DNA of 64,000 nt from positions 27,090 through 91,089 of the forward strand of contig CALXTU010000005.1 of assembly GCA_944391495.1 (NCBI GenBank). Reading direction: 5' to 3'. Below the pieces are notes generated by a model. It worked only from the letters and a program-made list of their open reading frames with translations. It did no database searches and was not told the DNA's origin. The position numbers and the translations under genes are program-made. Below, piece after piece: positions 9,650 through 18,029 of this stretch (its first letter is position 1; the number at the start of each line of letters is the position of its first letter). This stretch comes from an uncultured Alphaproteobacteria bacterium (GTDB lineage Bacteria > Pseudomonadota > Alphaproteobacteria > RF32 > CAG-239).

Positions 9650-10081
9650 ATGAGTATTACGTCAACGCGCAGAATCGGTTCGGCGACGTCAGCACCTTCA
9701 AAGGTTGACAGCCGGACGTTTGTTTCCGACAACAGCTCCCAGTTTGTGGAAAATATCGACACCACCAACAATGTTTTGGTGCGTGATGAGCCGGACGGCA
9801 ATTCCGGACAAAACAACCAAACGCCCTCCCGCCGCACTCCGCAGACAGATTTTAATTCGGCCTCGCCCGATATTTCCGGCAGCATTGAGGCTTTGGCCTT
9901 AAGCGGCATCTTTGAAGAGGAAACAGATACCTCTTCCGACCATAATTCAGCCAAGATTAACGTCTATACCAACAACCAGTCCATCATTAAAGACGAAGAA
10001 ATTGAGCGTACCGGCCGCAATTACCTCAAACATTTTTATGAAAAAAATGAACATTTTGAGGATATTGACGAACTTATCTGA
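9650..10081 (+). CDS. Hypothetical protein, polar and disordered N-terminus
   Basis: A 143-aa protein with no recognised domain. The first 90 residues are rich in Ser, Thr, Asn and Asp and look disordered. The last 45 (VYTNNQSIIKDEEIERTGRN and onward) look helical and charged and probably form the conserved part. A GGGAG lies 8 nt ahead of the ATG, and about 120 bp of non-coding sequence upstream leaves room for its own promoter. No transmembrane helix or signal peptide is visible. Confidence 0.6.
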   Translation: MSITSTRRIGSATSAPSKVDSRTFVSDNSSQFVENIDTTNNVLVRDEPDGNSGQNNQTPSRRTPQTDFNSASPDISGSIEALALSGIFEEETDTSSDHNSAKINVYTNNQSIIKDEEIERTGRNYLKHFYEKNEHFEDIDELI

Positions 10082-10101
10082 TGCCCGAAGGAAATCTCCG
10101 G

Positions 10102-10314
10102 TTAATTATCTCCTTTTTGCGTAACATGGTCAACGGCTTTACCGATGGCATCTGCCGCATCACGCGCCATTGTTTTGGCTCCCGCGTCAACCTGATTCGC
10201 CACGCTGCCAACCGTCGTATCCGACGTAATGCTGCCATCATAAATTCCCTTGCCGACAATAAACAACGCAACCAAAATCAAAATAAGAACCAGATATTTC
10301 AAAAACGTACCCAT
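10102..10314 (-). CDS. Small membrane-anchored hypothetical protein
   Basis: A 70-aa protein with one N-terminal hydrophobic helix (LKYLVLILILVALFIVGKGI) and an Ala/Asp-rich helical tail (ANQVDAGAKTMARDAADAIG). GAGGAG about 8 nt before the ATG supports translation. It is convergent with the gene ending at 10081. No family recognised. Confidence 0.6.
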   Translation of the reverse strand: MGTFLKYLVLILILVALFIVGKGIYDGSITSDTTVGSVANQVDAGAKTMARDAADAIGKAVDHVTQKGDN

Positions 10315-10392
10315 TATTTTACTCCTCTCGTGTAAAAAATCTTACCCAAGATTATATAAGCTTTCTCCTTGCCGATTTAAATAAACCCGCAT

Positions 10393-10416
10393 AAAAAACC
10401 CGGCTCAAAAGCCGGG
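10393..10416 (-). terminator. Rho-independent terminator of the TPR gene
   Basis: A perfect 7-bp stem CCCGGCT / AGCCGGG with a 4-nt loop is followed by six T on the minus strand, 20 bp past the TPR stop codon. Confidence 0.85.
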
Positions 10417-10436
10417 CAAAAGATATATGACGGAAT

Positions 10437-11414
10437 TTAATCTTCCGGTTTAGGCAAATCAATTTTAACCCTCGGCGCACTGTCGTCCTGCGGAACCAAA
10501 GCCTGCAAAGTTCCGACGGCCTTTTTACGTTTGAGCTTGTTAACAAACTTCAACGAACGCTGGGCATCCCACTTTTTCTTACCCTCTTCACGCTGGAATA
10601 TCTGCTGATAGACTTCCGACGCCTGGTCAAATTCCGACAGTTTCGTCAAACAAGAAGCCAAACCGTCATAAAGCTTGTGATGATAACGATTACCGATAAT
10701 TGACTGAGCTTTTTTGTAGCATTTAAGCGCATCATTAAACTTCATCATTTTCTGATAAACGAAACCGATGGAAATCCATGCCTGAATTTCGCGGCTGTCA
10801 ATATTCAGAATTTTGGTAAAACATTTAATCGCCGAATTATTGTCGCCCATCAGCTGATATGTTACGCCGACGCCGTTCCAGGCCTTAATGTTGTTTTTAT
10901 CGGCGGCAAGAACCTTTTTGAAAAAAGAGATAGCCCGGTCATATTGTTTCAGTTTTTGCAGCGTCACCGCAACGCTCAAAAGCGTCTGCGCATGCTTGTT
11001 GTCTATTTTCATTGCCTCTTCCAGCACGTCAAGCGCTTCTTTATAAGCAAACATATGCTGCAACGCAATAGCTTTGCCGTTAAGCGCCTCCAGCGACGTT
11101 TTATCCAAGGCCACGGCCTCGTTAAAACACTGAATGGCGTCTTTATACAGGCCGCGCATACTCAGAGTAACCCCTTTGTTGTTCAAAACTTCAACCGAAT
11201 TCGGGTTAATCGCCAGCGCTTTGTCGAAACATTCGACGGCCTCGGTATATTTGCTCAGTTTTTGCAGGGCAAACCCTTTGGAGTTTAACGATTTCCAAGA
11301 ATCGGGCTGCTCGGCAATCGCCGCATCAAACTGGGCAATCGCATCTCTGTACATTCCCTGGTCAAGAAGTTCCTGACCTCTTTTATATGAAGTATTATCG
11401 TTTGATTTAACCAT
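10437..11414 (-). CDS. Tetratricopeptide-repeat protein
   Basis: A 325-aa soluble protein made of about eight consecutive 34-residue TPRs from residue 5 to about 280 (for example WKSLNSKGFALQKLSKYTEA, VEVLNNKGVTLSMRGLYKDA). A basic C-terminal tail (KKWDAQRSLKFVNKLKRKKA) follows. No signal peptide or membrane helix is visible, so it is a cytoplasmic scaffold; partners are unknown. It has its own promoter at 11460-11488 and its own terminator. Confidence 0.88.
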   Translation of the reverse strand: MVKSNDNTSYKRGQELLDQGMYRDAIAQFDAAIAEQPDSWKSLNSKGFALQKLSKYTEAVECFDKALAINPNSVEVLNNKGVTLSMRGLYKDAIQCFNEAVALDKTSLEALNGKAIALQHMFAYKEALDVLEEAMKIDNKHAQTLLSVAVTLQKLKQYDRAISFFKKVLAADKNNIKAWNGVGVTYQLMGDNNSAIKCFTKILNIDSREIQAWISIGFVYQKMMKFNDALKCYKKAQSIIGNRYHHKLYDGLASCLTKLSEFDQASEVYQQIFQREEGKKKWDAQRSLKFVNKLKRKKAVGTLQALVPQDDSAPRVKIDLPKPED

Positions 11415-11459
11415 TGTTCTCTCTTTTCAATTATAAAGTTCAAAATAATTACTATTGCG

Positions 11460-11488
11460 ACTCTAACACGGACGGCCGTTTTTGTCAA
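11460..11488 (-). promoter_or_regulatory. Sigma-70-type promoter for the TPR gene
   Basis: On the minus strand TTGACA, a 17-bp spacer and TAGAGT end about 45 bp ahead of the TPR start codon. The -35 is a perfect match; the -10 deviates at two positions. Confidence 0.6.
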
Positions 11489-11496
11489 GTTGCCTG

Positions 11497-12450
11497 CTAG
11501 AATATTTTCAGTCCGCCGATAAAGCTCATCTCCGGACTGAAATCAATCATCCGGCAACCGAAACGGTTGCAAAAATCTTTGCGCTGCCGCCTCTTTTCCG
11601 CAAAATAAGCGGCATATTCGCGGCGATACGCCCTGGCCGACGAATCAAGCAGCAGTTTTTTGCCGTCGTATTCGGCCAGATACTGCCCGGCCGGCGGCGC
11701 TTTTTCTTCCAGTTTATCAAAAACATTGATTAAAAACAGCCGGCTTTTATGTGCCAGTGCCGCCATATCGGCATCAAAGTTTTCACCCCAGCCGATAAAC
11801 GAACTGATTAAAAACACGCTGGCCCGCCCTTTGACATTGGCTTGCAACAATTTAAGCGAACGTGCCTTTTCGTCTGCCGCAATTTCCGTATTGAACAAAG
11901 ACTTTTCTGCCGTTTCGGAAATTTTTTTCAAAATGGCCGCCAGATAAGCTCGGTCATTTTTAGCCTTAAACAGCCAGGATTGCCGACCGTCAAAAATCAC
12001 ACAGCCGAAGCGGTCTTTGTTGTTGAGCGAAACCCAGCCCAGCAGCGCCGCAATTTTGGCAGCGGTAACCGCCTTAAGCTCGGTTGACGAACCAAACAGC
12101 ATCAGCGGCGACAAATCAAGCCATACATAAATTTCATGATCTCGTTCTTCCAAATAAATTTTGGTATAGGGCTTTTCTTTACGCGCCGTCACCCGCCAGT
12201 CAATATCGCGTACATCATCGCCGAAAGCATATTCGCGGATTTCTTCCATTTCAACACCGCGTCCCTTAAAGGCCGATTTGATATCGCCCGACTGCGCCGA
12301 ATAAGATTTGATTTTGCGGCTGTTCTGCAGATACGCGGCATAACGCCGCATATCCATCAGTTCGTTAAGACCGGCATAAAGCCCGTTTCCGCCCTGCGGA
12401 CGAGAACCGGTTTTAAAAAGTCTGGCGGTTATTTTTTTCAGTTTGCCCAT
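11497..12450 (-). CDS. DUF58 domain protein (MoxR partner)
   Basis: A 317-aa DUF58 protein with the diagnostic block GRGVEMEEIREYAFGDDVRD followed by IDWRVTARKEKPYTKIYLEE and a vWA-like second half. It lies 22 nt after moxR on the same strand. In complete MoxR systems, vWA and BatD-like genes follow; here none does, since the next gene is an independently promoted TPR protein. MoxR-DUF58 pairs act in maturation of metal enzymes or envelope proteins; the client here is unknown. Confidence 0.88.
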   Translation of the reverse strand: MGKLKKITARLFKTGSRPQGGNGLYAGLNELMDMRRYAAYLQNSRKIKSYSAQSGDIKSAFKGRGVEMEEIREYAFGDDVRDIDWRVTARKEKPYTKIYLEERDHEIYVWLDLSPLMLFGSSTELKAVTAAKIAALLGWVSLNNKDRFGCVIFDGRQSWLFKAKNDRAYLAAILKKISETAEKSLFNTEIAADEKARSLKLLQANVKGRASVFLISSFIGWGENFDADMAALAHKSRLFLINVFDKLEEKAPPAGQYLAEYDGKKLLLDSSARAYRREYAAYFAEKRRQRKDFCNRFGCRMIDFSPEMSFIGGLKIF

Positions 12451-12472
12451 TTCTGCACCTGCGGCAAAAAAA

Positions 12473-13435
12473 CTACGGCAGCGGTACCAGTTTCAGCAGC
12501 GAGGCAATAACGTCATCGGTTGTCAGCCCCTCGGCCTGAGCTTCAAAGCTCAAAATAATCCTATGACGCAGAATATCGTAAACCACGGCGTGCAAATCCT
12601 CCGGCGCCACAAAATCTTTGCCCTTCAACCAGGCATGAACTTTGGCGCAGCGGTCAAGCGCCAGCGTCGCACGCGGACTGGCCCCGTAGGCAACCCGCCC
12701 CTTCAACGCCGTATTATATTTTTCCGGATGACGCGTCGCCATAATCAGCTGCACCAGATATTCCTCAACCCGCTCGCTCATATGCACCTGCAAAGCCTCG
12801 TGGCGTGCTGCCAAAACATCGCCCACCGTAACCTCGGCTTTAAGTTCCGGCTCGCTGCCGCCGATTTCATCTCGTACCAGATGCAGAATCTGTTTTTCGG
12901 TCGCAACGTCCGGCTGGTCAATTTTGACATACATCAAAAATCTGTCCAGCTGAGCCTCCGGCAGATTATACGTTCCCTCGTGTTCAATCGGGTTTTGCGT
13001 AGCCATCACCATAAACAATTCCGGCAGCGGATATCTCTGCCCGCCGACGCTGACCTGACGTTCGGCCATGGCCTCCAACAGCGCCGACTGCACTTTTGCC
13101 GGCGCACGGTTAATCTCGTCGGCCAGCACCAGATTGGCAAACACCGGCCCTTTGCGAAACTCAAAACGCCCCTCGCCCGCCAGATAAATATCGCTGCCGG
13201 TAATATCCGACGGCAAAAGATCCGGCGTAAACTGGATTCGGTTATAATCGGCCTTAATCAGTGATGCCAGGGTTTTAATCGCTTTGGTTTTGGCCAGACC
13301 CGGGGCGCCCTCGACCAGAGCGTTGCCGTCCGCCAGCAGGGTTATCAGCAATTTGTCAACCAAATCCTCCTGCCCGAGGATACGGGCGTTCATTACTTTT
13401 TGCAAACCGATAATTTTTTCGCGTATTTCCGACAT
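12473..13435 (-). CDS. MoxR-family AAA+ ATPase
   Basis: A 320-aa AAA+ ATPase with Walker A (EGAPGLAKTKAIKTL), Walker B (LVLADEINRAPAKVQ), sensor 1 (VMATQNPIEHEGTYNLPEAQ) and the C-terminal AAA lid. These are hallmarks of the MoxR proper subfamily. In Walker A the usual GxGKT is GLAKT, as is common for MoxR. It is the first gene of a two-gene unit with DUF58 and diverges from uvrD. Confidence 0.93.
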   Translation of the reverse strand: MSEIREKIIGLQKVMNARILGQEDLVDKLLITLLADGNALVEGAPGLAKTKAIKTLASLIKADYNRIQFTPDLLPSDITGSDIYLAGEGRFEFRKGPVFANLVLADEINRAPAKVQSALLEAMAERQVSVGGQRYPLPELFMVMATQNPIEHEGTYNLPEAQLDRFLMYVKIDQPDVATEKQILHLVRDEIGGSEPELKAEVTVGDVLAARHEALQVHMSERVEEYLVQLIMATRHPEKYNTALKGRVAYGASPRATLALDRCAKVHAWLKGKDFVAPEDLHAVVYDILRHRIILSFEAQAEGLTTDDVIASLLKLVPLP

Positions 13436-13536
13436 TTTTTAATCCTTTTTTCTGCTAAAAAGTCTTATTTTGTTCTTTTCATAAGCACATAATTTATATA
13501 TATTGCTTAAAAGTTAAAAAAACAAGAAGATTAGCA

Positions 13537-15804
13537 ATGGATGATTTTTTTACTTTGAGTGAAGAAGATTTAACGCCGCATTCCAATTCCGAACGGCTGA
13601 TGCCGCATTTTGCCTGGCTTGAAATGCTAAATCCGGAACAGCGCCGGGCGGTTGAAACCACCGAAGGCCCGCTTTTGGTCCTATCCGGCGCCGGCACCGG
13701 CAAAACCAAAGTTCTGACCACCCGCCTGGCTTACATCTTATCCAGGCATCTGGCCGCGCCGTGGGAATGTCTGGTCGTCACTTTCACCAACCGTGCCGCC
13801 CGCGAGATGAAAGAACGCGTTTTCGGCATGATCGGCGATGTCGCATCCTCGGTCTGGCTCGGCACTTTTCACAGCATCTGTGTCAAGATTCTGCGCGTTC
13901 ATGCCGAGCTGGTCGGCCTGCATACCAATTTCACCATTCTGGGCGAAGACGACCAAAAACGCCTGCTGAAACAAATTATGGAAGCCAACGGCATTGATGA
14001 TAAAAAATATCCGCCGCAGTCGGTTTTGGAAAAAATCAGCCTCTGGAAAGACAAAGGCCTGACGGTCGATAAAATCGGCGCCGATTTCAAAGACAATATC
14101 ATGACCAAAATCTACAAACTCTACCAAACCCGACTGGTGGAACTTAACTGTGTCGACTTCGGCGACATCATTCTCTACACCTTGCAGATTTTACAAAGCA
14201 ACAAAGACGTTCTTGAGCGCTACCAAAACCGCTTTAAATACATTATGGTTGACGAATATCAGGACACCAACGTCAGTCAGTACCTGCTCATCCGTCTGCT
14301 GAGTCAGAAATACCGCAACTTGTGTTGTGTCGGTGATGACGACCAATCAATTTATTCCTGGCGCGGCGCCGAGATTGAAAATATCTTGCGTTTTAACAAA
14401 GATTTCAAAGACGCCCAAATCATCAGACTGGAACGCAACTACCGTTCAACCCAGCATATTCTGGCCGCCGCCTCGGCGCTGATATCCAATAATGCCGGCC
14501 GCCTCGGCAAAACTTTAAAAGTGGCCGAAAACTCGCCGGCGCGTCAGGTCGACAATACCAAAATCAAAGTCGTCAGCACTTATGACGGCGATGAAGAAGC
14601 CGCCTTTGTTGCCGAAGAAATCGACAATGCCCGCCGCGACGGCTATGCCTATTCCGATATGGCGGTTTTGGTGCGCACCGCCGCCCAAACCCGCGCATTT
14701 GAAGAAAAATTTATTTCCGAGGCCATTCCCTACCAGGTTATCGGCGGTCTCAAATTCTACGAGCGTGCCGAAATCCGCGATGCTCTGGCGTATTTTCGCG
14801 TCATTCTGCAGCCGGATGACGACCTTGCCCTGGAACGCATTATCAACAAACCGGCACGCGGCATCGGCGCCAAAACGGTGGAAAAATTCCAGGCCGAAGC
14901 GCGAGCTCATCACATCTCGCTTTATGCCGCGGTTGAAAAAATGCTGGCCGAAGGTGCCGTCAAGGGCAAAGTAAAAACCGCCCTGCAGGAACTGATGGAT
15001 CGTTTTGCCGAATGGCGCCGGGCTTATCCGGCTCTGCCGCCCGATGATATTGCCTCGTCCGTGCTGGAAGACAGCGGCTATTACGATATGCTTAAAAACG
15101 ACTCTTCCGCCGAAGCTCCCGGCCGCATTGACAACTTAAAAGAATTAATCAACGTCATGAGCGACACCGAAGCTTACCCTGATCTGCCGGCATTCATGGA
15201 GCACGTCAGCCTGGTAATGGACAACGACAACGACCAGAACGAAAATAAGGTGCGTCTGATTACACTGCACTCAGCCAAAGGACTGGAATTTGACGTTGTT
15301 TTTCTGCCCGGCTGGGAAGAAAACTTATTTCCGCATCAACGGGCATTGGACGAAGGTTCTCAAGCGCTGGAAGAAGAACGGCGGCTGGCCTATGTGGCCA
15401 TCACCCGCGCCAAACACCGGCTGTTTATTTCCATGGCACACAACCGCCGCGTTTACGGTCAGTGGCAGACCAACCTGCCCTCGCGCTTTATTGACGAGCT
15501 GCCTGCCGAACATATTGAGCTGATCAACAAATGCTCCTATTTCGGCGACAACCGTTCGTCATACCGCCCGAATTACAATCAAAAAAAATACTATAACAAC
15601 AGCTACGAAGAAAGCGTTTCCGACGGCAGCGGCCGTTACAGTTATGTTCGCGAAAAACCGGTTAATAATCTGGGTAAACGGGTTTATCACCAGACTTTCG
15701 GCTACGGCAAAATCGTCGCCCAAGACGGCAACACCGTCCATGTATGTTTTGATACAGGCGGCATCAAAAAGCTGATGAGCTCTTATCTGCAAATTGTCGG
15801 CTGA
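13537..15804 (+). CDS. uvrD: DNA helicase UvrD/PcrA (superfamily 1A)
   Basis: A 755-aa 3'-5' helicase. Motifs in order: LNPEQRRAVETTEGPLLVLS with Walker A GAGTGKT, motif Ia VTFTNRAAREMKERV, motif II VDEYQDTN, motif III GDDDQSIYSWRGAE, motif IV LERNYRST, motif V HSAKGLEFD, motif VI EERRLAYVAITRAK. The end (YHQTFGYGKIVAQDGNTVHVC) is a PcrA/UvrD C-terminal Tudor-like segment that contacts RNA polymerase in relatives. Roles are nucleotide-excision and mismatch repair and collision clearance. Confidence 0.95.
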   Translation: MDDFFTLSEEDLTPHSNSERLMPHFAWLEMLNPEQRRAVETTEGPLLVLSGAGTGKTKVLTTRLAYILSRHLAAPWECLVVTFTNRAAREMKERVFGMIGDVASSVWLGTFHSICVKILRVHAELVGLHTNFTILGEDDQKRLLKQIMEANGIDDKKYPPQSVLEKISLWKDKGLTVDKIGADFKDNIMTKIYKLYQTRLVELNCVDFGDIILYTLQILQSNKDVLERYQNRFKYIMVDEYQDTNVSQYLLIRLLSQKYRNLCCVGDDDQSIYSWRGAEIENILRFNKDFKDAQIIRLERNYRSTQHILAAASALISNNAGRLGKTLKVAENSPARQVDNTKIKVVSTYDGDEEAAFVAEEIDNARRDGYAYSDMAVLVRTAAQTRAFEEKFISEAIPYQVIGGLKFYERAEIRDALAYFRVILQPDDDLALERIINKPARGIGAKTVEKFQAEARAHHISLYAAVEKMLAEGAVKGKVKTALQELMDRFAEWRRAYPALPPDDIASSVLEDSGYYDMLKNDSSAEAPGRIDNLKELINVMSDTEAYPDLPAFMEHVSLVMDNDNDQNENKVRLITLHSAKGLEFDVVFLPGWEENLFPHQRALDEGSQALEEERRLAYVAITRAKHRLFISMAHNRRVYGQWQTNLPSRFIDELPAEHIELINKCSYFGDNRSSYRPNYNQKKYYNNSYEESVSDGSGRYSYVREKPVNNLGKRVYHQTFGYGKIVAQDGNTVHVCFDTGGIKKLMSSYLQIVG

Positions 15805-15837
15805 GTAAATTCACTGATATCTGAAAACCCAAAAAAA

Positions 15838-15865
15838 GACACCGCATAAAGCGGTGCCTTTTTAT
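15838..15865 (+). terminator. Rho-independent terminator of uvrD
   Basis: CACCGC / GCGGTG stem with a 5-nt loop followed by a T-rich tract, 35 bp past the uvrD stop. The A run on the other flank lets it also end minus-strand transcription leaving the tRNA. Confidence 0.8.
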
Positions 15866-15867
15866 TA

Positions 15868-15943
15868 TGGTAGCAGGTGAGGGATTCGAACCCACGACAC
15901 AAGGATTATGATTCCTCTGCTCTACCGACTGAGCTAACCTGCC
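15868..15943 (-). tRNA. tRNA-Met (CAT), elongator type
   Basis: 76 nt on the minus strand including an encoded CCA end. Acceptor GGCAGGT pairs with ACCTGCT. The D arm is GCTCAGTCGGTAGAGC, the anticodon loop is ATCATAA (anticodon CAT) and the T loop is TTCGAAT. One T-T mismatch is present in the T stem. The first pair is G-T, not the C-A of initiator tRNA, so it is elongator Met; a tRNA-Ile with lysidine is less likely by sequence. Confidence 0.93.
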
Positions 15944-16041
15944 GTCATAAATCGCTGTCTTTAATAATATGTATCCGCCGGTTTGTCAATAAATATTTTT
16001 TTACATCTGCAAAAATTATCATCTGCGACGGCAGATTTTTT

Positions 16042-16070
16042 TTGACAATCACACTTTTTATTAATACTAT
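16042..16070 (+). promoter_or_regulatory. Strong sigma-70-type promoter
   Basis: TTGACA, 17-bp spacer, TACTAT. A transcript would start near 16077 and run through the structured region toward the lipoprotein gene at 16306. Confidence 0.75.
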
Positions 16071-16076
16071 AACTCC

Positions 16077-16300
16077 TGGATATAACACTATATCCAGGGC
16101 GTCATAACCCTTTTAGCGATAGTCGCACGTGCATAGCGACTTAAATATTATGCCGACTTCTGTTCAAGATGGACGGATGTCGGCGCAATAAGGCTTTACG
16201 CACGAAAACGTCGAGCCGTTTATCGCTATACGGTTATGAACATCCGCCCGCCTTTTACCAAAAAAGCGGGTATTTTTTTAACTGTAACTTGAGGATGTTC
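16077..16300 (+). ncRNA. Structured RNA, small RNA or regulatory leader of the lipoprotein gene
   Basis: Several nested helices lie downstream of the promoter: CTGGATAT/ATATCCAG at the 5' end; closing stem CATAACC (from 16103) with GGTTATG (to 16238); AGCGATA/TATCGCT inside it; then arms GTCGC/GCGAC, a 13-bp arm GCCGAC..TCTGTTC / GGACGGA..GTCGGC with loop AAGAT, and GGCT/AGCC. A CCCGC/GCGGG hairpin followed by seven T (about 16247-16278) could end a roughly 200-nt RNA. GAACATCC (16237-16244) is also complementary to GGATGTTC, which contains the lipoprotein ribosome-binding site, so a cis switch is possible. The length would also suit a 6S-like RNA, but I see no proof of that. Confidence 0.6.
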
Positions 16301-16305
16301 AGCAA

Positions 16306-16893
16306 ATGAATAAAAAATTTATCGTTTTATCGGTCTTAACCTTAACGGCATGCGGCACGGTGTTTAACGGCTCCAGTCAATCAATTCACTTTGAATCCAA
16401 CGTCAAAAATATTTCCATCTATGCCAACGGAGCGTTGGTTTGCAGTCAGACTCCCTGTCAGGCAGATATCGACAGGGGATCCGGTGCCTTGACAATCATT
16501 GCCAAGGCAGACGGTTATGAAGACAACATTCAGCAGATTAAAACCAAAATAAACACGACATCTTGGGGAAATCTGATTTCCATTTACAGCTGGACAACCG
16601 ATTTTGCCACCAGTTCCATGTGGAAATATTCGCAAGACGGGATCTACATCAACATGAAAAAGGCCAAAAGATCAAAATTGGCCGATACCGGCTTTATTAA
16701 AGCCTCAAAAATCAGGCATTTTGCCCTTCATAACTTCGCCGCTCTGAAAAGCGAGGCCTTATCCCCGGCTGCCGGAGAATATTTACGCACGCTCGGTACT
16801 CTGACTCAAAAAGACACTGCCGAACTGGCGGCTGTCATAAAACGTTCGCCGACGGAAGCGGCTCTGGCCAACAACCTGACCGGCGTCAACTGA
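16306..16893 (+). CDS. PEGA-like lipoprotein
   Basis: A 195-aa lipoprotein: signal peptide MNKKFIVLSVLTLTAC with lipobox LTAC (lipidated Cys16), followed by GTVFNGSSQSIHF. Residues about 35-85 (ISIYANGALVCSQTPCQADI and onward) read as a PEGA-type beta domain. The C-terminal third is helical and unmatched. GAGG precedes the ATG but sits in a segment complementary to GAACATCC 50 nt upstream, so translation may be controlled by the leader. Function unknown; surface or periplasmic. Confidence 0.75.
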   Translation: MNKKFIVLSVLTLTACGTVFNGSSQSIHFESNVKNISIYANGALVCSQTPCQADIDRGSGALTIIAKADGYEDNIQQIKTKINTTSWGNLISIYSWTTDFATSSMWKYSQDGIYINMKKAKRSKLADTGFIKASKIRHFALHNFAALKSEALSPAAGEYLRTLGTLTQKDTAELAAVIKRSPTEAALANNLTGVN

Positions 16894-16937
16894 CCGGAAA
16901 ATTATTGCTAATAACTATGGTATTAAAACCGGTATCT

Positions 16938-16968
16938 GCCGAGCCTTCCCCGGCTCGGCTTAATTTTT
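16938..16968 (+). terminator. Rho-independent terminator of the lipoprotein gene
   Basis: Perfect 8-bp stem GCCGAGCC / GGCTCGGC, loop of 6, then TTAATTTTT. Confidence 0.85.
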
Positions 16969-17024
16969 GTCTTTCACACCCCCTAATAATTTACGATACA
17001 TCTGACATTCAACAGAATTTCTGT

Positions 17025-17669
17025 TTAGAAGTCATTTTTATTTTTCAGCCCGTCATATCGCTTATGGATACATTCAATGGCTGTCTTATGCACCCCGGCG
17101 GTAATACTGTAATAAACGAACCTGCCGTCGCGCCGACAGGTTACAAACCCGTCATCACGCAAACGTTTAAGATACTGCGAAGCCTTAAGCGGTTCACAGC
17201 CGACACCCGCGGCAATGTCCGAAACATTGCTCTCGCCGCGGATTATCAGGAATTCAAGAATTTTCATCTTGTCATAATGAGCAAATAACTTAATCCGGTT
17301 AGCCACCATCGTGGTATAATCCCGCGGCAGGACAGCCTTGTACCCGTCCATCAAGAAATAAAAATTATTGGTCATATAACCGAACAGTTTGCGGATACAA
17401 AAAAAGATGCTTGCCGGATATTCTTCATAAATATTATAATAAATAAACAGCCCCCGCCGCTCGGTTTTAACCAAATTGGCGCCACGCAGTTTTTTCAGGC
17501 TCTGCGATATAATAACCTGCTCTTCGCCGACGCCTTTAGCAATCGCCGAAACCGATGACGCGCCGTTGACGTCCAAAAACTCCAATATCCGCAGCCTTAA
17601 GGGATGAGCAATATAGCTTATCCCCCTGGCCGCTTTTTTCATAATTTCATCAGGCAGTGGTTGATCCAT
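17025..17669 (-). CDS. Tandem ArsR-type winged-helix transcriptional regulator
   Basis: A 214-aa protein holding two ArsR-like winged-helix domains in one chain. The first (about 10-75) reads ISYIAHPLRLRILEFLDVNG ... ISQSLKKLRGANLVKTERRG ... IYYNI. The second (about 125-205) reads MVANRIKLFAHYDKMKILEF ... ASQYLKRLRDDGFVTCRRDG ... VYYSI. Most ArsR proteins are about 100 aa and dimerise; this looks like a covalent pseudo-dimer. Cys residues in the second copy (GCEPL, TCRRDG, IECIHKR) could sense metal or redox. It is the last gene of a four-gene unit with a thioredoxin-like lipoprotein, so redox or metal stress control is plausible but unproven. Confidence 0.8.
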   Translation of the reverse strand: MDQPLPDEIMKKAARGISYIAHPLRLRILEFLDVNGASSVSAIAKGVGEEQVIISQSLKKLRGANLVKTERRGLFIYYNIYEEYPASIFFCIRKLFGYMTNNFYFLMDGYKAVLPRDYTTMVANRIKLFAHYDKMKILEFLIIRGESNVSDIAAGVGCEPLKASQYLKRLRDDGFVTCRRDGRFVYYSITAGVHKTAIECIHKRYDGLKNKNDF

Positions 17670-17671
17670 GA

Positions 17672-18028
17672 TTATTGTCCTGCTTCGGCGTACGGACGCG
17701 CATATTCGTCAAATTCGTCCTCATAGTCGCTGCTCCAGCCCATCAGATATTTATCGCCGAAAACAATCAACGGTGTCCCAACATTATTGCCGAGTTTAAA
17801 TTTCTGCGCAGCCTTAACCAGCAGATCAAGCCCTTCCGGATTACCGACATTAACCATGGCCAACTCAAGCCGCGGATATTTGGCATTAATGTATTCCAAC
17901 GCATGATGGCAATGCGGACAGGTATTGCTGAAGAAGAAATAAATTTTATCTTCCGATAGACCGGCACCGGATTTTCCGCAGGCGGTCAAAGCCAAAATCA
18001 CCACCAACGATGATAAAAATTTCCGCAT
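17672..18028 (-). CDS. Thioredoxin-fold lipoprotein with CPHC active site
   Basis: A 118-aa lipoprotein: lipobox LTAC with Cys17, then a short thioredoxin-like domain with SNTCPHCHHALEYI (Cys37/Cys40). GTPLIVFGDKYLMGW supplies the cis-Pro loop (GTPL). CPHC is the DsbA active-site dipeptide, suggesting periplasmic thiol oxidation or isomerisation, but the domain lacks the DsbA helical insert and is closer to glutaredoxin/DsbC-like folds. It sits 1 nt from the upstream membrane-protein gene and 2 nt from the regulator, so all are co-transcribed. Confidence 0.8.
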   Translation of the reverse strand: MRKFLSSLVVILALTACGKSGAGLSEDKIYFFFSNTCPHCHHALEYINAKYPRLELAMVNVGNPEGLDLLVKAAQKFKLGNNVGTPLIVFGDKYLMGWSSDYEDEFDEYARPYAEAGQ

Positions 18029-18029
18029 T

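Larger units (their letters stand above)
15944..16305. other. Gene-free stretch between tRNA-Met and the lipoprotein gene
   Basis: No credible coding frame. The first 95 bp are AT-rich upstream sequence of tRNA-Met. The remainder holds the promoter and the structured RNA listed separately. Confidence 0.7.

Noticed and set aside
16903..17288. Plus-strand frame after the lipoprotein gene
   Set aside because: Runs through a strong terminator and antisense to the ArsR gene.
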